64,000 nucleotides of DNA. Source: Neotamlana sargassicola (lineage in GTDB: Bacteria > Bacteroidota > Bacteroidia > Flavobacteriales > Flavobacteriaceae). The stretch lies in the NCBI RefSeq assembly GCF_020523965.1, contig NZ_JAJAPX010000003.1:186001-250000 (forward strand), in the 5' to 3' direction. Below are positions 8,247 through 15,393 of this stretch, piece by piece; the stretch's first letter is position 1, and each line of letters begins with the position of its first letter. Position numbers and translations under genes: made by a program. Below the pieces are notes generated by a model. The model saw nothing but the letters and a program-made list of their open reading frames with translations, was not told the DNA's origin and made no database searches.

Positions 8247-10139
8247 TTACAAGCTATTTAAAAAACTTCCAAGGTCTGTTTCTTTTTCGAGTTTTAGTTT
8301 CTTTTTAAGGCGGTATTTACTTTTTAAAACACTTTCGGGTAAAACATTAAGCATCGATGCAATTTCTTTGGTAGATAGGTTCATACGCAAAAACGAGGCT
8401 AATCGTATTTCTTTCTCTGAAATATCGGCATAAATGGCTTTTAGTTTATTGTCGAAATTATTGTGTACTTCAGAGAAGTAGCTTTTAAAAACTTCCCAGT
8501 CTTTGTCTTCGGCACTTTCTTTTTTAAGTAACATAACTAAGCGTCTAAACTCTACTTTAAACAATTCCGGAGATTGTTTTATTTTTTCTAAATTTTCTTT
8601 TAACTCTTGAATAAATGTATTTTTTTGCACTAAATGCAAAGTTTGGCTAGCGAGTTCTTTTTGTTTGAATTCTATTTCTTGTTTGTAAATTTCTTCTTGT
8701 TTTTCGCGTGCTAGCTTATTCTTTTTGATACGTTGTTTAAACCCAAAATAGAGTAGACCAGCAATTGCTAAAAACGAAAACATACCAATGGCATAAAGGG
8801 TTTTTATAAGTTTATCGTTTTCTGCTTGAACATTTAAAGTATTTATTTCTTCATTTTGTAGAGCAATTTGGGCTTCTTTTTTTTCGGTTTCGTAAATGGT
8901 TTTTAATTCTTGAATTTGTTGAAATTTTTTAGAATTAAACAAACTGTCATTTAAAGTTTGATATAATTTAAGAAATTCCAAAGCATCGTTGTTCTTGTTT
9001 TGAGATTCAAGAATTATGGATCGTTGTTTATATAAGTCGGCAAGATGAGATAATGCGCCAATTGATTTTGAAATTAATATGGCGTTCTTATTTTGTTTTA
9101 GTGCAGCATTGTATTTTTTTAAATGAAATTCAATTTTAGCTAAACTGTAAGCGGCGTTTATAATTCCTATTTTAATGCCTTCTTTTTCTGCAATTAATTT
9201 TGCTTCATTTACAATTTTTATAGCGTCTGTATAGTTTTTTTCAATACGCTTTAATTCGCCTAGGTTATGCAAGGCATTGGTTAAACCCATATTGTCTTCT
9301 ACTTTTCTAGCATTTTCAACGGCAAGTTTATAAAAATGTTCTGCCTGTTCTAAATTATTTAAGTTTTGATAAGATATACCTATTGAATTTTGAGTATAAG
9401 CCATATAAAAAATTTCATTAAATCTTTCGTATATTTCAAGGGCTTCATTGAAATATTTAATAGAGGACTCATGATTTCCTAAACCACTTTCAATGTCTCC
9501 AATTTGTTTTAAAACATCTGCTTTTCTAGATTCATGATTAATTTCTTCAAAACAATTAAGAGCTTGTAGAGCATAAATTAATGCTGTTTTAAAGTTAGCT
9601 TTTTCAATATAATTATTGGCTAAAGAATTGTATTGAGCCCCAATAAATTTAGTTTTTGATGGACCACTTTTTTCGTATTTTTCTATCAGCTTAATGTTTT
9701 CTTTTGTAATGTTTATGGCCTGATCAAGATTTCCTATGGTTGATTCAATTGACGCTAATGAGTGATTAACAAAAATAACCCCTCGAGTATGGTTTAATTC
9801 AGAAAAGGTTTTTTTTGCAATGTTATAATGATACAATGCCGAATCATTTTCATTTTTGTTTGCCAAATAGTCGGCAATGTGCATGTTCCCAAGAGCAACA
9901 CCTTTTTTGTAGTTTAATTGTTCTGCAATTTTTAATTCTTCTTTAGCGTATTTTAGCGCTTCTTCAGGTTCAGAAAACATTAATTTTTCATGTAGCCTAG
10001 TTAAAATTTTTATTTTGGTTGTGTCATTTTCTTTTTTCTTTTTTAATTCGGTTTTCAAACTATCAATAAGTTTTGTGTTTTGAGAAAAACCTATTTGAAC
10101 AAAAAGGATAACGAATAGAGCGTAGTGTAACGGTTTCAT
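8247..10139 (-). CDS. Membrane TPR protein with C-terminal LuxR-like HTH (regulator)
   Basis: This is a 630-residue protein typical of Flavobacteriia. It has an N-terminal signal peptide (MKPLHYALFVILFVQIGFSQ) and a periplasmic region of about eight tetratricopeptide repeats (residues about 55-400, such as ALGNMHIADYLANKNENDSALYHYNIA). A short coiled segment follows, then one transmembrane helix (about 443-466, LYAIGMFSFLAIAGLLYFGF) and a cytoplasmic coiled coil. The helix-turn-helix near the C-terminus (about 580-625, ISEKEIRLASFLRMNLSTKEIASML) resembles LuxR-type DNA-binding domains. Such proteins are thought to sense through the TPRs and act as membrane-bound transcription factors. The divergent neighbour is a cytolysin-like lipoprotein, and the shared 308-base promoter region carries iterated TGTCC(AT) motifs. 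Control of the cytolysin is a plausible inference, not shown. Confidence 0.85.
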   Translation of the reverse strand: MKPLHYALFVILFVQIGFSQNTKLIDSLKTELKKKKENDTTKIKILTRLHEKLMFSEPEEALKYAKEELKIAEQLNYKKGVALGNMHIADYLANKNENDSALYHYNIAKKTFSELNHTRGVIFVNHSLASIESTIGNLDQAINITKENIKLIEKYEKSGPSKTKFIGAQYNSLANNYIEKANFKTALIYALQALNCFEEINHESRKADVLKQIGDIESGLGNHESSIKYFNEALEIYERFNEIFYMAYTQNSIGISYQNLNNLEQAEHFYKLAVENARKVEDNMGLTNALHNLGELKRIEKNYTDAIKIVNEAKLIAEKEGIKIGIINAAYSLAKIEFHLKKYNAALKQNKNAILISKSIGALSHLADLYKQRSIILESQNKNNDALEFLKLYQTLNDSLFNSKKFQQIQELKTIYETEKKEAQIALQNEEINTLNVQAENDKLIKTLYAIGMFSFLAIAGLLYFGFKQRIKKNKLAREKQEEIYKQEIEFKQKELASQTLHLVQKNTFIQELKENLEKIKQSPELFKVEFRRLVMLLKKESAEDKDWEVFKSYFSEVHNNFDNKLKAIYADISEKEIRLASFLRMNLSTKEIASMLNVLPESVLKSKYRLKKKLKLEKETDLGSFLNSL

Positions 10140-10160
10140 AATTATGGTTATTAGCTAGCA

Positions 10161-10168
10161 CTAAGATA
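10161..10168 (-). promoter_or_regulatory. Near-consensus -7 element TATCTTAG before the TPR-HTH gene
   Basis: There is one mismatch to TAnnTTTG on the minus strand. Transcription would start near 10154, about 15 bases before the gene. Two TGTCC motifs then fall near -46 and -68. Confidence 0.4.
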
Positions 10169-10192
10169 CTTATTAAATCAATTCAAAATAAA

Positions 10193-10380
10193 CGATTGTC
10201 CGTTGCTTAAAATGCGATTGTCCATGTAAAATCTATGTTTTGAGTATATTTTAAAATATGCATATTATATTCAAGTGGTTGATTTATAGGTGTTTAATTG
10301 TAATTTGCCGTTTTCTTAAAAACACCATGTCCATGTGCTATTTTAGGTAAAACCCAACTACTTGTCCATACTTTGTCCAT
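10193..10380 (+). promoter_or_regulatory. Iterated TGTCCAT motif in the divergent cytolysin/regulator promoter region
   Basis: Exact TGTCCAT occurs at 10219-10225, 10328-10334, 10363-10369 and 10374-10380. A fifth partial copy, TGTCCG, is at 10197-10202. The first two share the longer core CGATTGTCC and are 22 bp apart. The last two are 11 bp apart, so both pairs are in helical phase. Two copies lie beside the TPR-HTH promoter and three beside the cytolysin promoter. This is the main content of the 308-base gap between the two genes and looks like a set of binding sites for a shared regulator. Confidence 0.6.
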
Positions 10381-10388
10381 ACCTAAAA
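10341..10388. repeat. Inverted repeat TTTTAGGTA / TACCTAAAA around two TGTCCAT sites
   Basis: The arms at 10341-10349 and 10380-10388 are perfect 9-bp complements separated by 30 bases that contain two of the TGTCCAT copies. The repeat may be an operator dyad or a looped element. No T-tract follows, so a terminator is unlikely. Confidence 0.4.
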
Positions 10389-10412
10389 TTAGAAAATAGC
10401 TTGTTTGCCATG

Positions 10413-10420
10413 TAATTTTG
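10413..10420 (+). promoter_or_regulatory. Consensus -7 element TAATTTTG before the cytolysin gene
   Basis: This is an exact TAnnTTTG match 27 bases before the ATG. No -33 TTG lies at the usual 17-23 bases upstream. The nearest TGTCCAT copies would centre near -50 and -61, which fits an activator-dependent promoter. Confidence 0.5.
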
Positions 10421-10447
10421 AAGTGTTGAATCACAAAAACTAATATT

Positions 10448-12004
10448 ATGAAAACAAAGCTATTATCAACAATTCCCCAATTAAAATTAGCCTGCTTAGT
10501 TATGTTTTTATGCATCTTTAGTTGTAGTAAAGAAACTATAGATGAGATAGGTAAAAGTGTTTCTGGCGAAACAGCCGAAGCTATTGAAGATTATTTAGCA
10601 AATTTAAACTACAATCCAGACGATTTGTTAAATGTACAAACCACTACGGGTACAAATAACTATAACTCATCAGAACAATCTAGCAGATACCAAGGAATGG
10701 TAAACCAGTGTATTACGCAATATTACAATATTCGTTCAAATTTTGAAGACGTTGTTATGTTCGATCCCGGAAATGGTGTTATTTACCCTGGAGCATTGGT
10801 AATAGGCAATAGTGATATGTTAGGAGGTGCGCCACAGCCATTACAAGTTCCACGGGCTGCAGCAAGTTTAAGAGTAGAATTACCTGGTATTGGTGAAGAT
10901 GGAAATATTATTATTGATAATCCTGGGCAAAATACAAATGTGCAAGCTGGAATTGATAAAGCTTTGGAGTATTGGAATGCAAACGTGCAAACACAAGGTT
11001 ACGAAATTGATGCCGATACTTATTTTGAAAAAACCGAAGCATACTCATCCGAACAAATGAGTTTAGATTTAGGCATTAGTGGCGAATGGGCTTCAGGGTC
11101 TAGTTTTGAGTCTAGTTTCAGCTATAATAAAACAACCGAAAAACGTGTTGCAGCGTTGTTATACCGACAAATTTTTTACGAAGTTACCATGGATACGCCA
11201 GAAACACCATCGGCTGTGTTTGGTAGTAATGCAGATTTAGAAACTATTGAAGCTGCCATGAATAGCGATAATCCACCAGCTTATGTGCACTCTGTGCAAT
11301 ACGGTCGCATAATAATGATAAGAATGGAAACCACCGATACCGAAACTGATGTTAGTTTGGAAGCAGCACTATCTTACGCTACGGGCGCTGGTGATTATGA
11401 TGGAACGTTATCGGCAAGTTATAAAAAAGTAATTTCGAAATCTACATTTAATGTGGTAACTATTGGTGGTAATGCCGAAGTAGCAACAAGCGTTATTACA
11501 GGCGATAGCATTGAAGAAAATACCGAAGGTGGATTAAATTATGTAATTACCGAAAATGCGCTTTATAGTCGCCAAAATCCAGGTGCGCCAATAGGTTACA
11601 CCATTAAATATTTAAAAGACAACCGTATTGCAAAAATGGGTTATAACACCGATTATCAAATTGAAACTTGTGGCGAATTTCCGTACGATCATAAAAACGT
11701 TTATGCAAAACGTACTACTGGACTTTACAGCATAAGATTTAGATATTCCTATTTCGGTGCAAATGACGACGACGACCGCAAATATTCTGGTTGGACCACT
11801 TTAAAAGACCAGAAAGTAAACTACTCACAAAGTCCGCCTAACGGAGCGCACGATATAAAAGTGCAGTTTCAATTATGGGATTTAACTTGGAAAACTATGG
11901 GAGAATTTGATTTAGATTATGTAACAAGAAACTACTATTTTGAAGCTTATTGCTCTAAAACCTTTGCAGGGTTTTGTACTGAAGTTTCCGTAAAAGAAAT
12001 TTAA
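10448..12004 (+). CDS. Cholesterol-dependent-cytolysin-like lipoprotein (thiol-activated cytolysin family)
   Basis: This is a predicted pore-forming protein of 518 residues. A lipoprotein signal peptide ends in IFSC (Cys26). The body matches the thiol-activated cytolysin fold in landmark segments: MVNQCITQYYNIRSNF near 80, SGEWASGSSFESSFSY near 210, KRVAALLYRQIFYEVTMDTP near 230, YGRIIMIRMETT near 280, and ADFxKVISKSTFNVVTIGG-type sequence near 335. The domain-4 region is present but lacks the canonical undecapeptide. At its place is QLWDLTWKTMGEF (about 475-487), and the tip expected to hold the Thr-Leu cholesterol pair reads CSKTFAGFC (Cys502-Cys510). Cholesterol binding is therefore doubtful. 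CDC-like proteins of Bacteroidota have been reported as two-component, protease-activated antibacterial pore formers, but no second family member is in this window. Lipid anchoring suggests an outer-membrane, possibly surface, location. Confidence 0.85.
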   Translation: MKTKLLSTIPQLKLACLVMFLCIFSCSKETIDEIGKSVSGETAEAIEDYLANLNYNPDDLLNVQTTTGTNNYNSSEQSSRYQGMVNQCITQYYNIRSNFEDVVMFDPGNGVIYPGALVIGNSDMLGGAPQPLQVPRAAASLRVELPGIGEDGNIIIDNPGQNTNVQAGIDKALEYWNANVQTQGYEIDADTYFEKTEAYSSEQMSLDLGISGEWASGSSFESSFSYNKTTEKRVAALLYRQIFYEVTMDTPETPSAVFGSNADLETIEAAMNSDNPPAYVHSVQYGRIIMIRMETTDTETDVSLEAALSYATGAGDYDGTLSASYKKVISKSTFNVVTIGGNAEVATSVITGDSIEENTEGGLNYVITENALYSRQNPGAPIGYTIKYLKDNRIAKMGYNTDYQIETCGEFPYDHKNVYAKRTTGLYSIRFRYSYFGANDDDDRKYSGWTTLKDQKVNYSQSPPNGAHDIKVQFQLWDLTWKTMGEFDLDYVTRNYYFEAYCSKTFAGFCTEVSVKEI

Positions 12005-12025
12005 ACACTATATTTTTATTAATAA

Positions 12026-12073
12026 AACAGCTGGCACCTTAAGTTGGGATTCAACTTGGTGTTGGCTGTTGCT
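12026..12073 (+). terminator. Long hairpin terminator after the cytolysin gene
   Basis: CAGCTGGCACC (12028-12038) pairs with GGTGTTGGCTG (12058-12068) through eight Watson-Crick pairs and three G-U wobbles. An inner AAGTTG/CAACTT stem (12041-12046, 12052-12057) caps it with a GGATT loop. A weak T-rich tail follows just before the convergent lyase stop. The wobble pairs sit on the plus-strand RNA, so it is better formed in that direction. Confidence 0.65.
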
Positions 12074-12973
12074 TTAATTATGCTCGGTAACTACTTTGTA
12101 CAGCGTAATTTGTGATGCTTTTTCATAATCGTCGTGCCAACCAAAATAATTTCCTGTTTTAAAATAATTTTCGTGTACATAGCCATTGGCAACATAGTCG
12201 TAAACAAAAGTGTAATCAATATCAATGCTTTTCGCTTCGCAAATTAAGGCATAATAAAACTTGCCATTTTCAATTTTAATTTTAAAAGTAAAAATATCAT
12301 TTCCAACATTGGCAACATCAATTTTATCGTCGAAAGCACTTGTCCATGCCTCGCCAGCATCTGGTTTTGTGTAATAGTCAAGCTGAATGGTTCCGCTGTT
12401 CCATCTAATTTTTACTGTGGCCGGATTTCCTGAAATACCTGTAGATTCCTTTCCGTGTATTTGGGCGATAATGGTTCTTCCGTTGCCTTCTACGAAATCA
12501 ACCTTCATGGTGGTTTCTAAAATATGAGTTCCGGTTTCCATCGACCAATTATCGGTGGTTGTTTGGTTTCCTTGCCAATATTCACGAAGTTCTGTCCTGC
12601 AATATTTATCACCTAACTCAGACTCGCCAGACGTTGTATAACCTGTAAATTTGGTATACAAGGTGTAGCTGCCATCATCATTTTTATAAAAATATTCTTT
12701 TTGGGCAGTTGTTAAGTTATTGTTTTCAATAGCTTCATAAAAAATAGAAGTTGCGCTACCATCTCCACGATTTATAGGCACCGATAAATACCAGTTTTTC
12801 CAAATTATATTTTGGGCCTCATCATCATTGTTAGTTTCATCATCATTCTCTTCAGAATCATCTATTTCTTCTTCCATTATAATGTCTTCTTCTTCAGTAA
12901 TATTTTCCGAAGAACTGCAATTAAATAAAAAACAGATTAGCAGGCTTAGTGTGTAGTTGGTAATCAATTTCAT
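12074..12973 (-). CDS. Polysaccharide lyase family 7 alginate lyase, lipoprotein
   Basis: This is a 299-residue secreted lyase that cleaves alginate by beta-elimination. A lipoprotein signal (LLICFLFNC, Cys19) is followed by an acidic linker rich in Asp, Glu and Asn (residues about 25-55). The PL7 catalytic domain carries the three signature strands: RTELREY near 128, QIH in IIAQIHGKE near 167, and YFKTGNYFGW near 273. In PL7, QIH (rather than QVH) is associated with activity on guluronate-containing blocks, so a G or MG preference is inferred. The gene is convergent with the cytolysin and is not within a recognisable alginate utilisation locus, since no SusCD pair is visible. Confidence 0.9.
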   Translation of the reverse strand: MKLITNYTLSLLICFLFNCSSSENITEEEDIIMEEEIDDSEENDDETNNDDEAQNIIWKNWYLSVPINRGDGSATSIFYEAIENNNLTTAQKEYFYKNDDGSYTLYTKFTGYTTSGESELGDKYCRTELREYWQGNQTTTDNWSMETGTHILETTMKVDFVEGNGRTIIAQIHGKESTGISGNPATVKIRWNSGTIQLDYYTKPDAGEAWTSAFDDKIDVANVGNDIFTFKIKIENGKFYYALICEAKSIDIDYTFVYDYVANGYVHENYFKTGNYFGWHDDYEKASQITLYKVVTEHN

Positions 12974-12994
12974 TTTATTTACAATATATTAAAT

Positions 12995-15163
12995 TTATTT
13001 TTTAGCTTCAACTAATTCTAATTGATCAATGCTAACATTTGTGGTGAACATGCCGTAGTTTACTACAGCTTTATTTTTTTCTATTTTATCAATCGAGCCA
13101 ACCGATCGGCCATCCTCTAAACGGACACGATCGCCAACTTTTAAAATTGGTTTTGGCTTGGGTGGTTGTTTCGCCTTAAGTTCTTTTTCCTTTTTCTTTT
13201 TGGTTCGAATGACTTCAACCTTTTTTTCAACTTCTTGTTTTACTTTTTGCTCTTTAGCTTTTTCAACCTTTTTTTGCTTTGCTGTTTTACGCTTACGTTT
13301 AGAGTTTTCAATTTGAACCAATTTAAAAAGCTCGCCCATTAACTCGCGTTTTTGCTTGTTGTTGAAATATTTTTCGGCTAAATCGTCAATTTTTTGTCCT
13401 AAGTAAATTAAACGTTGATTGCTATCGTATAATTCTTGATAGCTTTCTAATTTCTTTTGAATTTTCCCGTTAATTTCTTCAAGTTTATCGGCTTCTTCGC
13501 TTTTCTTTTTCTCGTTAGCTTTTAACGATTCTCCTGTTTTTTGAAGCCTCGATCGTTCTTTTTGAAGCTTTGCAATTGTAGCATCAAACCGTACTTTGCT
13601 ACGTTCTATCTTCTTTTTAGCTCGATTAATTAAACTATACGGAATACCGTTTTTCTGAGCCACTTCAAAGGTAAAACTACTTCCGGCTTGACCGATAACG
13701 AGCTTAAACAAAGGCTCTAAAGTTCGCTCATCGAACAACATGTTGGCGTTTAACATGTGTGGTAATTCGTTGGCTAAAATTTTAAGATTAGAGTAGTGGG
13801 TTGTTATTATGCCAAATGCTTCCCGATGATAAAATTCCTCCAGAAAAGTTTCGGCCAAAGCGCCACCCAATTCAGGATCACTACCTGTACCAAACTCATC
13901 AATTAAAAACAACGTGTTTTTGTTGCACTTACGTAAAAAGTAATTCATTTGTTTTAACCTGTAACTGTAAGTACTTAAATGGTTTTCAATGGATTGATTA
14001 TCGCCAATATCGCTTAAAATTCTATCAAAAATATAGGCCGAACTACGTTCGTGCACGGGAATTAACATGCCACTTTGCAACATGGCCTGAAGTAAGCCAA
14101 TGGTTTTTAAGGTGATACTTTTTCCTCCGGCATTTGGTCCGGAAATTACAATAATGCGGCTATCTGCTTTTAACGTTATAGTTTGCGGATAGGTAACTTC
14201 TTTTTTCTTTAAGTTATTTAAATAGAGTAGCGGATGGTAAGCATCTCGTAAAAACATACTTTTATCTTCCGAAAAATGCGGTAAAATAGCATTTAAAGAT
14301 TGAGCGTATTTCGCTTTCGCGGAAATGACATCAAGTTCAATTAAAAAGACTTGATAATCTTTTAAAAGCGGTAAAAACGGACGAATATAATTGGTAACTT
14401 CTTTTAAAATACGAATAATTTCTTCTTTTTCTTCGTATTCTAAATTGCTTAATTCTCTGGTGTGCTGTAATGTAGTTTCTGGTTCAATATAAACAATACT
14501 TCCTGTTTTACTACTGCCCATTATAGAGCCTTTAACCTTACGACGATACATGGCTTTTACAGCTAAAACACGGCGGTTTTCAACAACAGTTTCGCGAATA
14601 TCATCTAAATAATCTAGATTATTATAGGTTGTTAATGCCGAAGTAAAACTGGCATTAATTTTACCTTTTATAATGTTTATAGCTTGCCTTAACTGTTCTA
14701 AAAGCGGAGAAGCGTTGTTTTTAATTTCGCCAAAGCGGTCTACAATACTGTTTATTTTTTCAATAATGAGTTTTGTAACCTCGATATGTGAAGCAAAAGC
14801 ACAAAGTGTTGGATAATACTCTTCGAACTTTTTTAAGAATACAACAATTTCGTTTGCTGTGGTTGATATGGCTACAATTTTTTTTAAGCTATGTACTTCT
14901 AAATAAGTGTTTTCAATTTTTAAAAGCTTAAGCTCTTTTGTAATATCATCGAAACCATGATTTGGTATGCGGTTTTCGTTGGTAAATGATGCGACATATT
15001 CGTTGGTTAGATTTAACGAAAAAAACAGTTCTTCTTTAGTTTTATAAGGTGAAATTTCCAGCGCTTTAGCATGGCCTAATTCGGTAATACAATGTTCGCT
15101 TACCTGTTGTAAAACTTTAGGGAATTCTAAATCTTGTAATGTTTTTTCGTGAATATGAATCAT
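12995..15163 (-). CDS. mutS2: MutS2 family ATPase (no Smr domain)
   Basis: This is a MutS-like protein of 722 residues. It has a clamp/lever region (about 1-290), an ATPase domain with Walker A GPNAGGKS (about 335-345), the Walker B region LFLIDEFGTGSDPELGG (about 408-424) and a TTHYSNLK switch. A long Lys/Glu-rich coiled segment (about 510-660) follows, then a small KOW-like beta domain at the end (VGDRVRLEDGRSVGSIDKIE). MutS2 proteins act in suppressing recombination or rescuing collided ribosomes. The usual C-terminal Smr nuclease domain is absent, so nuclease activity is not expected. The gene carries one copy of the dispersed TTCCGCGAAAGCG motif (14312-14327). Confidence 0.93.
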   Translation of the reverse strand: MIHIHEKTLQDLEFPKVLQQVSEHCITELGHAKALEISPYKTKEELFFSLNLTNEYVASFTNENRIPNHGFDDITKELKLLKIENTYLEVHSLKKIVAISTTANEIVVFLKKFEEYYPTLCAFASHIEVTKLIIEKINSIVDRFGEIKNNASPLLEQLRQAINIIKGKINASFTSALTTYNNLDYLDDIRETVVENRRVLAVKAMYRRKVKGSIMGSSKTGSIVYIEPETTLQHTRELSNLEYEEKEEIIRILKEVTNYIRPFLPLLKDYQVFLIELDVISAKAKYAQSLNAILPHFSEDKSMFLRDAYHPLLYLNNLKKKEVTYPQTITLKADSRIIVISGPNAGGKSITLKTIGLLQAMLQSGMLIPVHERSSAYIFDRILSDIGDNQSIENHLSTYSYRLKQMNYFLRKCNKNTLFLIDEFGTGSDPELGGALAETFLEEFYHREAFGIITTHYSNLKILANELPHMLNANMLFDERTLEPLFKLVIGQAGSSFTFEVAQKNGIPYSLINRAKKKIERSKVRFDATIAKLQKERSRLQKTGESLKANEKKKSEEADKLEEINGKIQKKLESYQELYDSNQRLIYLGQKIDDLAEKYFNNKQKRELMGELFKLVQIENSKRKRKTAKQKKVEKAKEQKVKQEVEKKVEVIRTKKKKEKELKAKQPPKPKPILKVGDRVRLEDGRSVGSIDKIEKNKAVVNYGMFTTNVSIDQLELVEAKK

Positions 15164-15194
15164 TCTTTTTACTAAACCGCTTTTATTGAAGTTG

Positions 15195-15202
15195 CAAATT
15201 TA
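15195..15202 (-). promoter_or_regulatory. -7 element TAAATTTG before mutS2
   Basis: This is an exact TAnnTTTG match on the minus strand, 31 bases upstream of the mutS2 start. No -33 TTG is at standard spacing. Confidence 0.4.
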
Positions 15203-15363
15203 AGCAATTACTTAACAAGTTTAATCACGTAACGTTTGCTTCGTTATAATGATTTATTTAACAGAGTGTTACTTTAGTTTAACAAAAATGTAACAAGCCC
15301 GAAGACTTTTTAGAATATTTTTACAATATAAGTTTCATCAATCATCAAACCATCAGTTACTTA

Positions 15364-15393
15364 GCTCAATTAATTTGATTTAATTGGGCTTTT
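15364..15393 (+). terminator. Hairpin plus T-tract between recG and mutS2, plus-strand polarity
   Basis: GCTCAATTAA (15364-15373) pairs with TTAATTGGGC (15380-15389) with one wobble pair around a 6-base loop. TTTT follows on the plus strand. Both neighbouring genes are on the minus strand, so this terminator would serve an unrecognised plus-strand transcript, or it is only a hairpin at the recG 3' end. Confidence 0.4.

Noticed and set aside
10294-10515. Minus-strand ORF overlapping the cytolysin promoter and start
   Set aside because: It overlaps the TGTCCAT sites, the -7 element and the signal-peptide codons of the cytolysin. The composition is not protein-like.
13801-14115. Plus-strand ORF of 104 codons within mutS2
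   Set aside because: It is antisense to the conserved ATPase domain and rich in Cys, His and Arg as expected from a shadow frame.
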